A stretch of DNA of 64,000 nucleotides from Halopseudomonas yangmingensis. Its GTDB lineage: Bacteria > Pseudomonadota > Gammaproteobacteria > Pseudomonadales > Pseudomonadaceae. Below the pieces are notes generated by a model that was not told where the DNA came from, made no database searches, and saw only the letters and a list, made by a program, of their open reading frames with translations. The stretch lies in the NCBI RefSeq assembly GCF_900114825.1, contig NZ_FOUI01000007.1, forward strand, positions 1 through 64,000, in the 5' to 3' direction. Positions 8,626 to 16,612 of this stretch are shown one piece after another; positions within the stretch are counted from its first letter, which is position 1; each line of letters begins with the position of its first letter. A program made the translations under genes and the position numbers.

Positions 8626-10044
8626 GGCTCTTCGCATTTAAGGGTGTAGAAAAAATCTGGCCAGCTGGAAAAGGAGTCGGGGAACTTGGAAAATGTAAGT
8701 TCCAACACAAACAAAAACTAAGCCCCCAACGTGAACAATCTTACCTTTTCCAGCCCTGACCTTTCCAGCTTTTGCCAACTGAATAACCTCGGCCTGACTG
8801 CCACTGGACAGCACCTTTGCGCAGAACGTGCCGTCATCGAATGTCGTTTCACCAAAGCACCCGAACCATGCCCCAAGTGCGGGGCTGCTGGTGTTTCACG
8901 CGGTACTGTCGATAGTCATCTTGCTCACACACCTTACGGGCAACGGCCAACCAGATTGCTGCTGCGTATTCGTCGCTGGCGTTGTGCTTGCGGCTGTTTC
9001 TGGCACGAAGACACCAGCAGCGCTGCGCCGCCACGCTCAAAGCTTTCCCATGGGGCGATACGCTGGGCACTGGTTGCCATCGTGCTGGATGACTTGTCGG
9101 TATCCCGCGTTGCGAACCATCTGGACGTTGCCTGGCACACCGCAAATAGCGCCATTATCAACGAAGGTCAGCGTCTGCTTTTTAATGATCCGAAGCGGTT
9201 TGACGGTGTGACCGTGCTGGGTGTGGATGAGCATGTCTGGCGACACACACGCCTTGGTGACAAATACGTCACCATCGTGGTTGACCTTACACCCGTGCGT
9301 AACAAAACTGGGCCGGCCCGCTTGCTCGATGTGCTGGAAGGCCGCTCCAAACAAGTCTTTAAGCAATGGCTGAACAATCGTCCCAGGGCTTGGCGTGACC
9401 AGATCGAAAGCATTGCCATGGACGGTTTCACAGGGTTTAAATCTGCGGCGCAAGAAGCCCTGCCTCAAGCCCAAACCGTGCTGGATCCTTTCCATGTCGC
9501 GCGCTGGGCAAGCAACATGCTGGATGAATGCCGCCGGCGTGTGCAACACGACATCCTGGGCCGCAGAGGGCGTAAAAACGACCCGCTCTACAAAAGTCGT
9601 CGAACGCTACTGACCCGGATCAGCTACCTGTTTGACGCCAACAAAAAGCAGCTGTTCCAGCTGTTTGCAGATGAGCGCCACCTCGAAGTGGATTGCACCT
9701 GGAGCATGTACCAACGGGTGGTCAGCGCCTACAACGAGCCGGATCGAGGGCGCTGCGAAAAGCTCATGCAAGAGGTTATAAATATCATTACAGCCAGCGA
9801 CTTGCCCAAAGCGCTCATTGAGGTGAAAGGCTTGGGGAAAACGCTGAAAAAATACGCCCAGAGCATCCTTGCCTACTTCGACCGGCCAGGAACCAGCAAC
9901 GGTCCAACAGAAGCTATCAACGGACGACTTGAACACTTGCGAGGCACCGCCCTGGGCTTTAGAAATTTAACCCACTACATAGCCAGGTGCTTGCTGAAGT
10001 CAGGAGGGTTTAGAAATCAGCTACACCCTTAAATGCGAAGAGCC
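8626..10044 (+). mobile_element. Complete ISL3-family insertion sequence, 1419 bp
   Basis: The left end (8626-8649, starting GGCTCTTCGCATTTAAGG) and right end (10021-10044) are 24-base perfect inverted repeats. Both sides are flanked by the same 8 bases, AGTTAAGT (8618-8625 and 10045-10052), the target duplication length typical of ISL3. The element carries a single transposase gene. The perfect ends and duplication point to a recent insertion. Removing the element and one duplication restores a gene-free spacer, so no clear gene was broken. Confidence 0.95.
8731..10032 (+). CDS. tnp: ISL3-family transposase
   Basis: The 433-residue DDE transposase has an N-terminal zinc-binding region (CPKCGAAG, then CACGCFWHE), a helix-turn-helix, and the acidic catalytic residues in LGVDEHVWRH, LDPFHVARWA context and the final Glu in NGPTEAINGRLE. 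It fills the element from near the left repeat to 11 bases short of the right repeat. Length is normal for ISL3 and no frameshift is seen, so it should be active. Confidence 0.95.
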   Translation: MNNLTFSSPDLSSFCQLNNLGLTATGQHLCAERAVIECRFTKAPEPCPKCGAAGVSRGTVDSHLAHTPYGQRPTRLLLRIRRWRCACGCFWHEDTSSAAPPRSKLSHGAIRWALVAIVLDDLSVSRVANHLDVAWHTANSAIINEGQRLLFNDPKRFDGVTVLGVDEHVWRHTRLGDKYVTIVVDLTPVRNKTGPARLLDVLEGRSKQVFKQWLNNRPRAWRDQIESIAMDGFTGFKSAAQEALPQAQTVLDPFHVARWASNMLDECRRRVQHDILGRRGRKNDPLYKSRRTLLTRISYLFDANKKQLFQLFADERHLEVDCTWSMYQRVVSAYNEPDRGRCEKLMQEVINIITASDLPKALIEVKGLGKTLKKYAQSILAYFDRPGTSNGPTEAINGRLEHLRGTALGFRNLTHYIARCLLKSGGFRNQLHP

Positions 10045-10081
10045 AGTTAAGTTTGCAAGTTCAAGAAGCTCGGGATAGTAG

Positions 10082-10291
10082 TTACTTCGCTAGCGCACTG
10101 GTAGGCTCTCTTGCTGCTGTTCCGGGAGCCAATGCCTTCACGAGGCGGCAATAAATCCAGCACGCCAACAGTAATCCGATCAGCAGTGGTGGAAAGCGCG
10201 CCATCAGAAGGACCATCAAGAGAAGGGCCAGGCAGCCCGCGAGAATACCGGCGAATGTGAGTACGGCGGCAAAGGTGCGTAGCAGTTTCAT
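10082..10291 (-). CDS. Small membrane protein of an ICE-type operon
   Basis: Sixty-nine residues with two hydrophobic stretches (about residues 8-30 and 34-48) and a basic, hydrophilic tail. It starts 14 bases after the radC stop on the same strand, so it is probably the last gene of the minus-strand module. No family was recognised. Confidence 0.55.
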   Translation of the reverse strand: MKLLRTFAAVLTFAGILAGCLALLLMVLLMARFPPLLIGLLLACWIYCRLVKALAPGTAAREPTSALAK

Positions 10292-10304
10292 TATCGTGTT
10301 CTCC

Positions 10305-10802
10305 TCACAGGTAGCCTCGATCAGCCAGGGATACGCAGCCCTCGTGGCCCACCACGATATGGTCCAGGGTTCGCACTCCGACCAGGTTCAGAGCCTCCCG
10401 CAATTTGTGGGTCAGGGTGAGATCCGATTGGCTGGGTTCCGGATCACCGGAAGGGTGGTTGTGAACCAGTATGGTTGCTGCCGCGTTGTGCTCCAGGACA
10501 GCCTTGACGATTTCCCTTGGATAAACGCTGGCGCTATCCAGCGTGCCGCGAAACAATTCCGTGAAAGCGATTATCCGATGTTGGCTGTCGAGCATGAGCA
10601 GGGCGAACACCTCATGCTCGTATCCGGCCAGCAGTGCTTGTAGGTGACTGAACACTTCCTTAGGTGACGTCAGGGCACGTCCTTTGCGCAGACGCAGGCT
10701 GGCCAGCTGTTTGGCCATCAGCAGGATGTCGTTTTCCGTCACCGGCGAATCGACCAGATAGGTGCCGGTCGTGTCACTGGCTTTCAGCTTGTGCAGGCGC
10801 AT
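10305..10802 (-). CDS. radC: RadC-like JAB-domain protein
   Basis: RadC-like proteins carry a JAB/MPN metal-binding domain; despite the name a repair role is doubtful, and mobile-element copies are common. The 165-residue protein has the typical TILVHNHPSGDPEPSQSD signature, with HNH-type His residues and the SxxD ligands intact. It lacks the N-terminal helix-hairpin-helix part of chromosomal RadC, as expected for ICE copies. The start at 10802 is set by an AAGGAGG site; a longer frame from 11066 is rejected. It overlaps the preceding gene by 29 bases. Confidence 0.9.
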   Translation of the reverse strand: MRLHKLKASDTTGTYLVDSPVTENDILLMAKQLASLRLRKGRALTSPKEVFSHLQALLAGYEHEVFALLMLDSQHRIIAFTELFRGTLDSASVYPREIVKAVLEHNAAATILVHNHPSGDPEPSQSDLTLTHKLREALNLVGVRTLDHIVVGHEGCVSLADRGYL

Positions 10803-11724
10803 GACGGCCTCCTTGGTCTTGATCAGTTGGTGAGTTTTGACGCGCAGCTTGTGCCTCAAGTTTTTCAGCCAGGCTGGGTTTGGTTGCATTGGGTGGAGAG
10901 GTCGTTGCTGCAGCCGGCGCTTCACCCTCGGTGTAGAACTCTTCCACGATGGAGCTGACATCCTCCTCGCTGTCCTCGAAGGCACCGTTGCCGAATCCGC
11001 GTCGTGCCGCATCATCCAATGCGGTCTGATTGAATCCGGCAGCCTGGCGCCTCGAATCGAGTTCATTGGCGGTCACAAGCGCTTCAGCCATATCCATGCC
11101 GCTGCGTACCGTCAGGTCGGCGTAAAAGATCGGCGTGCCATGGCTCTGGCGTGTCGACTTGCCACGCAGACGCAGTTCCAGCGGCAGGCAGGCCAGGCGG
11201 TTGCCTGAGATAGCCTGGAAGTAATGCAGGCGAGCGGCCAGGGTGCGGATGCTGTTGAAACCGGTGGTGCGGAACACGAAGCTGCCCAGCGGATCCTCAT
11301 CGCCAATGACCACGTTAAGTCGACCATAGGGCTTGCAGGCGCCGCCTTTTGCCAAGGGGCAAGCATCAGGTGACGGACAAGGCAACGACTGCATGCCGTC
11401 CTGGGTAACCCGCTTGCAGGTTTCGCCATTGCCGACGCAAACCGGCCGACCAGATTGCCGATCGAACAGGGTGTAGTCGGCTCGGAAATTCAGCTCCGGT
11501 TCGTTGAACAGTAGGCGTACCGGAATGCTGCGCAGCTTGTCGTCCTTACCTTCGCGCAGCTCATCGTTGAGCGGATGAAGCAGCCAGCCATCCCTGCCTT
11601 GCACCTGGGATGTGATGGTGAACTGGTCATCTTTCTCCGGCAGTCGCTTGCCGTTCTTCTCGATGACCTTGCCGATGGAAATCCGCCCGAGTACCGGCGG
11701 GGTGATAGCCAGACCTTTGAGCAT
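10774..11724 (-). CDS. Cysteine-rich ICE/phage protein, possibly recombination directionality-factor-like
   Basis: The 316-residue protein begins MLKGLAITPPVLGRISIGK after an AGGAG site, and has a central cysteine cluster (CVGNGETCK, then LPCPSPDACPLAKGGAC) that could bind metal. The C-terminal 80 residues are acidic and then low-complexity (Ala/Thr/Pro). Proteins of this kind, often labelled hydrolase or metal-binding protein, occur in Pseudomonas ICEs beside YqaJ and DUF932. The resemblance to recombination directionality factors is from memory of family context and is not proved by the sequence. Confidence 0.65.
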   Translation of the reverse strand: MLKGLAITPPVLGRISIGKVIEKNGKRLPEKDDQFTITSQVQGRDGWLLHPLNDELREGKDDKLRSIPVRLLFNEPELNFRADYTLFDRQSGRPVCVGNGETCKRVTQDGMQSLPCPSPDACPLAKGGACKPYGRLNVVIGDEDPLGSFVFRTTGFNSIRTLAARLHYFQAISGNRLACLPLELRLRGKSTRQSHGTPIFYADLTVRSGMDMAEALVTANELDSRRQAAGFNQTALDDAARRGFGNGAFEDSEEDVSSIVEEFYTEGEAPAAATTSPPNATKPSLAEKLEAQAARQNSPTDQDQGGRHAPAQAESQ

Positions 11725-11815
11725 GGTGAGTCTCCTGGAAATGAAAAAAGGCCAGCCACGCAGCGCGAACTGCACGGACTGGCCAAGGGGAGGGAAGGGG
11801 TGGAGTAGTAGGGTT

Positions 11816-12823
11816 TCAGCCGACCAGGAAGCGCCGTGTACCTGGTTTCAGCAGTGGGTACTTGGCCTGCAGGTGCGGCTTGTCTTTGAGCAGTTGAGCG
11901 ACATCGAGACCGATGCTGTCCTTGGCTTTGCGCCAACTGACGTAGCCATTGGAAAACTCCGCCCGACTGGCATCGCCCATGGCCTGCTGCAGCATCTGCT
12001 TGAGCTCGGCCTCGCGTTTTTCCTTGTCGGCAATCGACTGGCGAACGGCCTTCAACTCAATGAAGGCAGCGGCCAGTCCGGCATGGCCGCTGAAGTCGAC
12101 GACCTGGCCGTTGTCCTGCGGATAAAGGCAGCGCAGCGCCACCTCAGCCGAAGCGCTGCCATCAGCAGGCGGCGGTGTGTCGGTCTCGACGTAGTACCAG
12201 AACTTGCGCTCCAGTTCGATCAGGCGAGCAATCATCTGCTCGTCCCGCTCGATACGGTGGATCTCCAGCGTCTGGCCACCGAGCAGCACAGCCACATCTG
12301 CGGCCTGCTTGCCGGTGACCGCGAGTTGGTGCATTACTTGTAGCTGGACATACTCCGGCACGCCCTCTTTCCAGAGGCGAGCCCCGTTTATACCGGCTGT
12401 CTTGCATTCTAGGATCTGCACATCGTCGGCCCCGATCACCTCGCGGTCGATGTTGGCCAGCATCCAGGGCAGCTCTGGATCCGGGTGCTGCAGCACGGCG
12501 TTGATGCGGCGTACCTTATTCTTCGTGCGCTTGCTGTAGTGCCAGGCCACGATAGGCTCCAACACGTTGCCCCAGTACATCGGGCTTTCCTCATCCTGAG
12601 GATCAGCCTTGGGCATGCCAGCATCACGACCGGTTTTCTCCATCCAGAGTTCCAGCTGCGACTTGTAGGGGTTGAGTCCTACGGCTGCAGCTGCATCCGA
12701 GCTGCCAATACCTTGCTTGCGGATTTGCAGCCAGTCCTCGCGTGGCAGTTCCTTGGTGCTGACCAGGCGCAGAGCCGGGCGGGATTTGCTGGTGCTGCGG
12801 TTCAATGAAGTAGCTTTCATCAT
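11816..12823 (-). CDS. YqaJ-family viral recombinase (lambda-type exonuclease)
   Basis: YqaJ-type enzymes digest one strand of double-stranded DNA to prepare recombination. The 335-residue protein has the N-terminal GIGSSDAAAAVGLNPY segment, LEPIVAWHY, then LANIDREV and ILECKTAG, which together give the PD-(D/E)XK active site, and a coiled segment near residue 260. Two adjacent ATG codons (12823 and 12820) follow GGAGAAAC; the second has better spacing. It belongs to the minus-strand ICE module and may act in element replication or repair. No annealing partner such as Bet or RecT is visible nearby. Confidence 0.88.
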   Translation of the reverse strand: MMKATSLNRSTSKSRPALRLVSTKELPREDWLQIRKQGIGSSDAAAAVGLNPYKSQLELWMEKTGRDAGMPKADPQDEESPMYWGNVLEPIVAWHYSKRTKNKVRRINAVLQHPDPELPWMLANIDREVIGADDVQILECKTAGINGARLWKEGVPEYVQLQVMHQLAVTGKQAADVAVLLGGQTLEIHRIERDEQMIARLIELERKFWYYVETDTPPPADGSASAEVALRCLYPQDNGQVVDFSGHAGLAAAFIELKAVRQSIADKEKREAELKQMLQQAMGDASRAEFSNGYVSWRKAKDSIGLDVAQLLKDKPHLQAKYPLLKPGTRRFLVG

Positions 12824-12901
12824 GTTTCTCCTGCAGGCATAAAAACGCCCAGCCAGCACAAGGCTGACCGGGCGTTTATGGTGGTAGGTGGATGGCTAGT
12901 T

Positions 12902-12963
12902 AGGGATATGCCTTTGACATATCCCGCTTGATTGGCACAATGGGCTATACGTAAGGCATATCC
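12902..12963. promoter_or_regulatory. Probable vapBC operator and promoter region
   Basis: GGGATATGCC at 12902-12911 is repeated inverted as GGCATATCCC at 12953-12962, bracketing a TTGACA (12913-12918). The second half-site ends 14 bases before the vapB start. Flanking half-sites of this kind fit autorepression by a VapBC complex. The -10 box is not clear. Confidence 0.55.
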
Positions 12964-12976
12964 CCAGGAGGTTTCC

Positions 12977-13207
12977 ATGGAACAAGGTGCAGTTTTTCAG
13001 AGCAACCGCAGTCAGGCGGTGCGTTTGCCCAAGGCGGTTGCGCTGCCTGAGGATGTGAAGCGGGTGGATGTAGTGGTAGTTGGTCGAGCCCGAATCATCA
13101 CGCCGGCAGGCGAGGCCTGGGACGTCTGGTTCGATGGCGAAGGTGTGACCGCTGACTACATGGCGGATCGCGAGCAGCCTGCAGATCAAGAGCGAGATGC
13201 GTTCTGA
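12977..13207 (+). CDS. vapB: VapB-type antitoxin
   Basis: Seventy-six residues with an AbrB/MazE-like swapped-hairpin DNA-binding N terminus (FQSNRSQAVRLPKAVALP) and a C-terminal toxin-wrapping tail. It would neutralise VapC and repress its own promoter. The start at 12977 follows CAGGAGGTTTCC; an upstream in-frame ATG at 12932 lies within the operator region and is rejected. The stop overlaps the vapC start (TGATG). Confidence 0.9.
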   Translation: MEQGAVFQSNRSQAVRLPKAVALPEDVKRVDVVVVGRARIITPAGEAWDVWFDGEGVTADYMADREQPADQERDAF

Positions 13208-13611
13208 TGCTGAAGTACATGCTTGATACCAACATCTGCATTTTCACGATCAAGAATCGTCCTGAGCAGGTGCGGGAAGCCTTCAAGCGCCATTCAGGGC
13301 AGCTGAGCATCAGCACTGTCACCCTGATGGAGCTTATTTACGGCGCCGAGAAGTCCGCTAATCCCGAGCGTAATCTGGCGGACGTTGAAGGTTTCGCTGC
13401 GCGCTTGGAAGTACTGCCTTACGACGCTCAGGCAGCGGCTCATTCCGGGCAATTGCGAGCTGAGTTGGCTCGTATCGGCAAGCCTATTGGCCCGTATGAT
13501 CAGATGATTGCAGGACACGCACGTGCCCAGGGACTGATTCTGGTCACGAATAATCTTCGTGAGTTCGAGCGAGTCCCAGGTTTGCGCGTCGAGGATTGGG
13601 TGAACGCCTGA
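13207..13611 (+). CDS. vapC: VapC-type PIN-domain ribonuclease toxin
   Basis: VapC toxins cleave RNA, often initiator tRNA. The 134-residue protein shows the PIN acidic residues: Asp in YMLDTNIC near 7, Glu in LMELIYGAEKS near 41, and Asp in IGPYDQMIAGHA near 98, followed by LVTNNLREF. The start overlaps the vapB stop, so it depends on vapB translation. The cassette sits in the opposite orientation within the ICE-type module, so it looks like a later insertion that may stabilise the element. Confidence 0.92.
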   Translation: MLKYMLDTNICIFTIKNRPEQVREAFKRHSGQLSISTVTLMELIYGAEKSANPERNLADVEGFAARLEVLPYDAQAAAHSGQLRAELARIGKPIGPYDQMIAGHARAQGLILVTNNLREFERVPGLRVEDWVNA

Positions 13612-13645
13612 TTAAGGGCGATCATTTAATGCAGAGCAGCTGAAC

Positions 13646-13678
13646 AACCCCTGATCACCCTTGTGGCGATCAGGGGTT
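13646..13678. terminator. Bidirectional terminator between vapC and the DUF932 gene
   Basis: AACCCCTGATC and GATCAGGGGTT form a perfect 11-bp stem with an 11-base loop, placed between two convergent genes. The T tract is short on both strands. Confidence 0.7.
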
Positions 13679-13697
13679 GTGTTTATGCCGCATCAGC

Positions 13698-14666
13698 TTA
13701 AGCGGCGAGCTGCAGTGCTGCGTCCAGCGCGCGTTGCTTGATCTGCGCGCCCTGGCCGAACCAGGCAGAGTCCAATCGATACTCAGTGCTGCGCGCCCGG
13801 CGTTCGTGATCGACGTACTCGGTGACGGCATTGAGCAGGCCCCAGGCAGTGCCTCGTGCGGAGTCCAGCTGGCTACCACGACCACGACCTTCGTACAGCT
13901 CCTGCACTTTGCGCAGAGCGCGCTCGTTCGGCAGCTGTTCAGGAAGCGGACCGGTCGGGCTGGTCTCACACATCACGTTCATAAAGAAGCCCAGTGCCTC
14001 ATGCCACTGCACCTTGCGTTCCGCCAAGTGGCGCATGCGGTACATGAAGTCGTCCCATTGCGAGACGGCGACACCAAGCTGCTTCTTCACCAGCTCACCA
14101 TCGAAGCGGGTGCTGTGCGGCACCTTGATCGCACGGCTGGTGCCGTCCAGGGCGATAGTCAGTGTGTTGTTGCAGACTACGCGGATGGTGGTGGGCGTTG
14201 CGGTGGTAGCGAGGGTGCCGTCGCAGGAAGTGGCCAGCAGCAAATAGCCATTCACCTGGTCGTTACCTTTGATCGCTGCACCCTGGCCGGTCCGTGCCAG
14301 CGCCCAGAACTTGCGCCCGCCCTTGAGCACGCCAGCAGTTTCCAGCTCGTAGCCGGAGACCTCGGTCAGGTCACGATAAAATTCGAGCACTTCCCGAGGC
14401 TGCACAGTGTGATAACGCTGCGAGACCACCGACAGCGGTGCCTTGGTGTCCGAACGGTAGAGCACCTTCTGCTCGGGGAATGAGTGGATCGCGCCGAGAT
14501 GACCGATGGCATCCGACTTGAAATGCACGGGGCTTTCCAGGATCTGCCAGTCCATACCGGCTTCGCGTTGCCAGACTTCGATGGGCTGTTTCTGCGGCAG
14601 GTTGTTGCCCAGGCCGTGCCACGGAGTAGAGCCAACGTAGGCCATTTGTTCGATTTGATGAGCCAT
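13698..14666 (-). CDS. DUF932 family (phage/plasmid-like) protein
   Basis: The 322-residue protein starts MAHQIEQMAYVGSTPWHGLG, the usual opening of the DUF932 (TIGR03299) family found in plasmids, phages and ICEs. Conserved features visible include RVVCNNTLTIAL and HLGAIHSFPEQKVLYR. Its function is unknown; the constant neighbourhood with YqaJ-type nucleases suggests DNA maintenance. I chose the ATG at 14666 because homologues begin there; a longer frame from 14726 would add 20 odd residues. Confidence 0.88.
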   Translation of the reverse strand: MAHQIEQMAYVGSTPWHGLGNNLPQKQPIEVWQREAGMDWQILESPVHFKSDAIGHLGAIHSFPEQKVLYRSDTKAPLSVVSQRYHTVQPREVLEFYRDLTEVSGYELETAGVLKGGRKFWALARTGQGAAIKGNDQVNGYLLLATSCDGTLATTATPTTIRVVCNNTLTIALDGTSRAIKVPHSTRFDGELVKKQLGVAVSQWDDFMYRMRHLAERKVQWHEALGFFMNVMCETSPTGPLPEQLPNERALRKVQELYEGRGRGSQLDSARGTAWGLLNAVTEYVDHERRARSTEYRLDSAWFGQGAQIKQRALDAALQLAA

Positions 14667-14763
14667 GACGAATTTCCTTTGGGTGCGGGCCGGCATAAAG
14701 CGCCACGCAGAGCGCAGCACCGGCAATCAGTGATGGATAAGTAAGAGGGGAACGGTGCCCGGA

Positions 14764-15093
14764 TCAGGCCGGCAGGTTGAAGCGATGACCGCAGAGCAGG
14801 CAGAGGTTGTGGGCCAGTACATGGCGATCGAGCGATTCGCCGAGCTGAGCGCCAATCGCACAGCCGCCGACGCCTCCGGCCAGCCCGCCGAGAATGGCAC
14901 CGGATACCGAGCCGAGTGTGATGCCGACAGGCCCGGCGATTAGGCCGAGTGCTGCACCGGCCTTGCCGCCTGCCAGAGCAGCGCTGACGCCACGTGCGAG
15001 GCCTCCGACAGCGCCGATGGCCGCGCCGGCTTTCATGGCGTGATAGAATGAAGCGACTTTGGGGGAGTGACAGCGAGGGCACTGCAATGACAT
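14764..15093 (-). CDS. Zinc-ribbon protein with glycine-rich membrane segment
   Basis: The 109-residue protein has an N-terminal CPRCHSPKV knuckle and a C-terminal CLLCGH knuckle, which together could bind one zinc, around a long Gly/Ala-rich hydrophobic middle (about residues 20-85) like glycine-zipper membrane segments. Start ATG 15093 follows GGAGGATCCTCCC. It is the first gene of the minus-strand ICE module. No function can be given. Confidence 0.65.
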   Translation of the reverse strand: MSLQCPRCHSPKVASFYHAMKAGAAIGAVGGLARGVSAALAGGKAGAALGLIAGPVGITLGSVSGAILGGLAGGVGGCAIGAQLGESLDRHVLAHNLCLLCGHRFNLPA

Positions 15094-15406
15094 GGGAGGA
15101 TCCTCCTTGGTGGTGATGTCACTGCGGTAATGTGTTGCTGAGATTTTTTCGAATCGAATGGCTGCTTTGCAGCAGCGCTAACTGAGTGCGAACAGGCTGG
15201 AGTCGGCCAAAAGCGGGCATTCATTCGTGGCAGATATCGACCGTGACTGACGGCCAGAGGCAGTAAAGCGACGACTCCTCCTATAGTCGTGGCATACCAT
15301 TCCCAGCTTCATATTTGCCAGACTGGACAGCCAAACACCACTGCGCTTCTAATGGTTGATGGCGTTTTGATAGTGTTGAGCGGGTCAAATTAGGGAGGAT
15401 TGGAAT
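15094..15406. other. Divergent intergenic region before the CBASS operon
   Basis: This 313-base stretch lies between the divergent ICE module and the CBASS operon and should hold both promoters. A clear ribosome site, GGGAGGA, lies 8 bases before the ATG at 15407. No consensus -35/-10 pair or operator palindrome is obvious, and no gene is supported. Confidence 0.5.
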
Positions 15407-16612
15407 ATGCCGACGAAGGCTGCAGAAGACTTTCTCGCTGCATTAGCAGAAGAGCTTGCAATTAGTGAGTCGCGCTATGAACAGGCAAGCCGGAGCTATG
15501 GGGCACTCGGAGTCTGGCTCCACCGTGCAGACTCAACCGTGGCTCAATACGACCCGCAGGTATATGTGCAAGGGTCGTTCCTGCTGGGTACGGCGATCCG
15601 TCCTTTGAACGATGAGGAAGAGTACGACGTCGACTCCGTTTGCTTGCTTCGCAACTTAGGAACGACAGATCTCACTCAGAGCCAACTGAAGGCGCTGGTC
15701 GGCAAGGAGATTAAAGCCTACCGCGTTGCACAAAACATGGTTAAGCCCGTTCGGGAAGGTCGGCGTTGCTGGATTCTGGACTATGCGGATGGGGCTCAGT
15801 TCCATATGGACATTGTGCCTTCTGTGCCCAACGCAACCCGTCAGCGCCTGTTGCTTGAGGCTCGTGGACTGGACTTGAAGTGGTCTGAAACGGCAATGGT
15901 CATCACCGATATCGAGTCGCCTGTGTATGAGCAGCTCTCGGATGACTGGCCGCGCTCTAACCCGAAAGGGTATGCCGAGTGGTTCAAGCAACGCATGGGA
16001 GAGCTCTTCGAGCGGCGCAGGCAGATGGTGGCAGAATCCATAAAGGCCAGTGTGGAGGATATTCCAGACTACAAAGTTAAGACTCCTCTCCAGTCTGCAA
16101 TCATGATCTTGAAGCGCCATCGTGATGGCATGTTCGAAGATCGGTACGAGGAGCGGCCTATCTCGATCATTATCACCACTCTGGCTGCTCATGCTTACAA
16201 CGGCGAAGAAACGATTGCCGCTGCTCTCTACTCGATCCTTTCGCGAATGGACCAGTTCATCGAGCCTGATGGGCAGCACTTCATCATTCGCAACCCTTCC
16301 GACCCGCTCGAAAATTTCGCAGATAAGTGGCCGGCGCATCCTGAGCGGCAAGCAGCATTTTTTGAATGGTTGAAGCAGGCCCGCCAAGATTTCAAAACGC
16401 TTGCGGACCAGGTAGAGCGGCGCCGCTTAATCGAAAGTATCCAGCCTCATATGGGTGCAGTAGCGGACAGAGCCGCCGTACGACTCGGCCCACCTCCTGG
16501 AAGCATGCTGCAGCCGGCCACAGCGGCGGCCGCTGCCGCGGTTGCTACCACAAGTGCTCCGGCATTTCCGAACACTCCCCGGGAGCCAACCACACCCAGG
16601 GGGTTTGCTTGA
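15407..16612 (+). CDS. cdn: CBASS CD-NTase (cyclic oligonucleotide synthase)
   Basis: CD-NTases make a cyclic nucleotide signal on phage infection. The 401-residue protein has the nucleotidyltransferase motif GSFLLGT near residue 62, the first two catalytic acids in EEYDVDSVC near 75, the third Asp in FHMDIVPS near 140, and a helical C domain. An Ala/Thr/Pro-rich linker (about residues 365-395) leads to the C terminus TPRGFA. In type II CBASS, Cap2 joins the exposed C terminus of this enzyme to other molecules and Cap3 releases it; the flexible tail ending in GFA fits that. The clade is uncertain; with a SAVED effector a cyclic trinucleotide product is likely. Confidence 0.92.
   Translation: MPTKAAEDFLAALAEELAISESRYEQASRSYGALGVWLHRADSTVAQYDPQVYVQGSFLLGTAIRPLNDEEEYDVDSVCLLRNLGTTDLTQSQLKALVGKEIKAYRVAQNMVKPVREGRRCWILDYADGAQFHMDIVPSVPNATRQRLLLEARGLDLKWSETAMVITDIESPVYEQLSDDWPRSNPKGYAEWFKQRMGELFERRRQMVAESIKASVEDIPDYKVKTPLQSAIMILKRHRDGMFEDRYEERPISIIITTLAAHAYNGEETIAAALYSILSRMDQFIEPDGQHFIIRNPSDPLENFADKWPAHPERQAAFFEWLKQARQDFKTLADQVERRRLIESIQPHMGAVADRAAVRLGPPPGSMLQPATAAAAAAVATTSAPAFPNTPREPTTPRGFA

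Noticed and set aside
8565..8759. 64-codon frame overlapping the left end of the insertion sequence
   Set aside because: It crosses the target duplication and the inverted repeat, so it was created by the insertion.
11612..12343. 243-codon plus-strand frame across two ICE genes
   Set aside because: Antisense of the cysteine-rich protein and YqaJ genes, which have real domains and ribosome sites on the minus strand.
16366..16608. Extended Cap2 start inside the CD-NTase gene
   Set aside because: The 81 extra residues are out-of-frame CD-NTase sequence (arginine- and serine-rich), and a TTG start with ribosome site fits at 16609.
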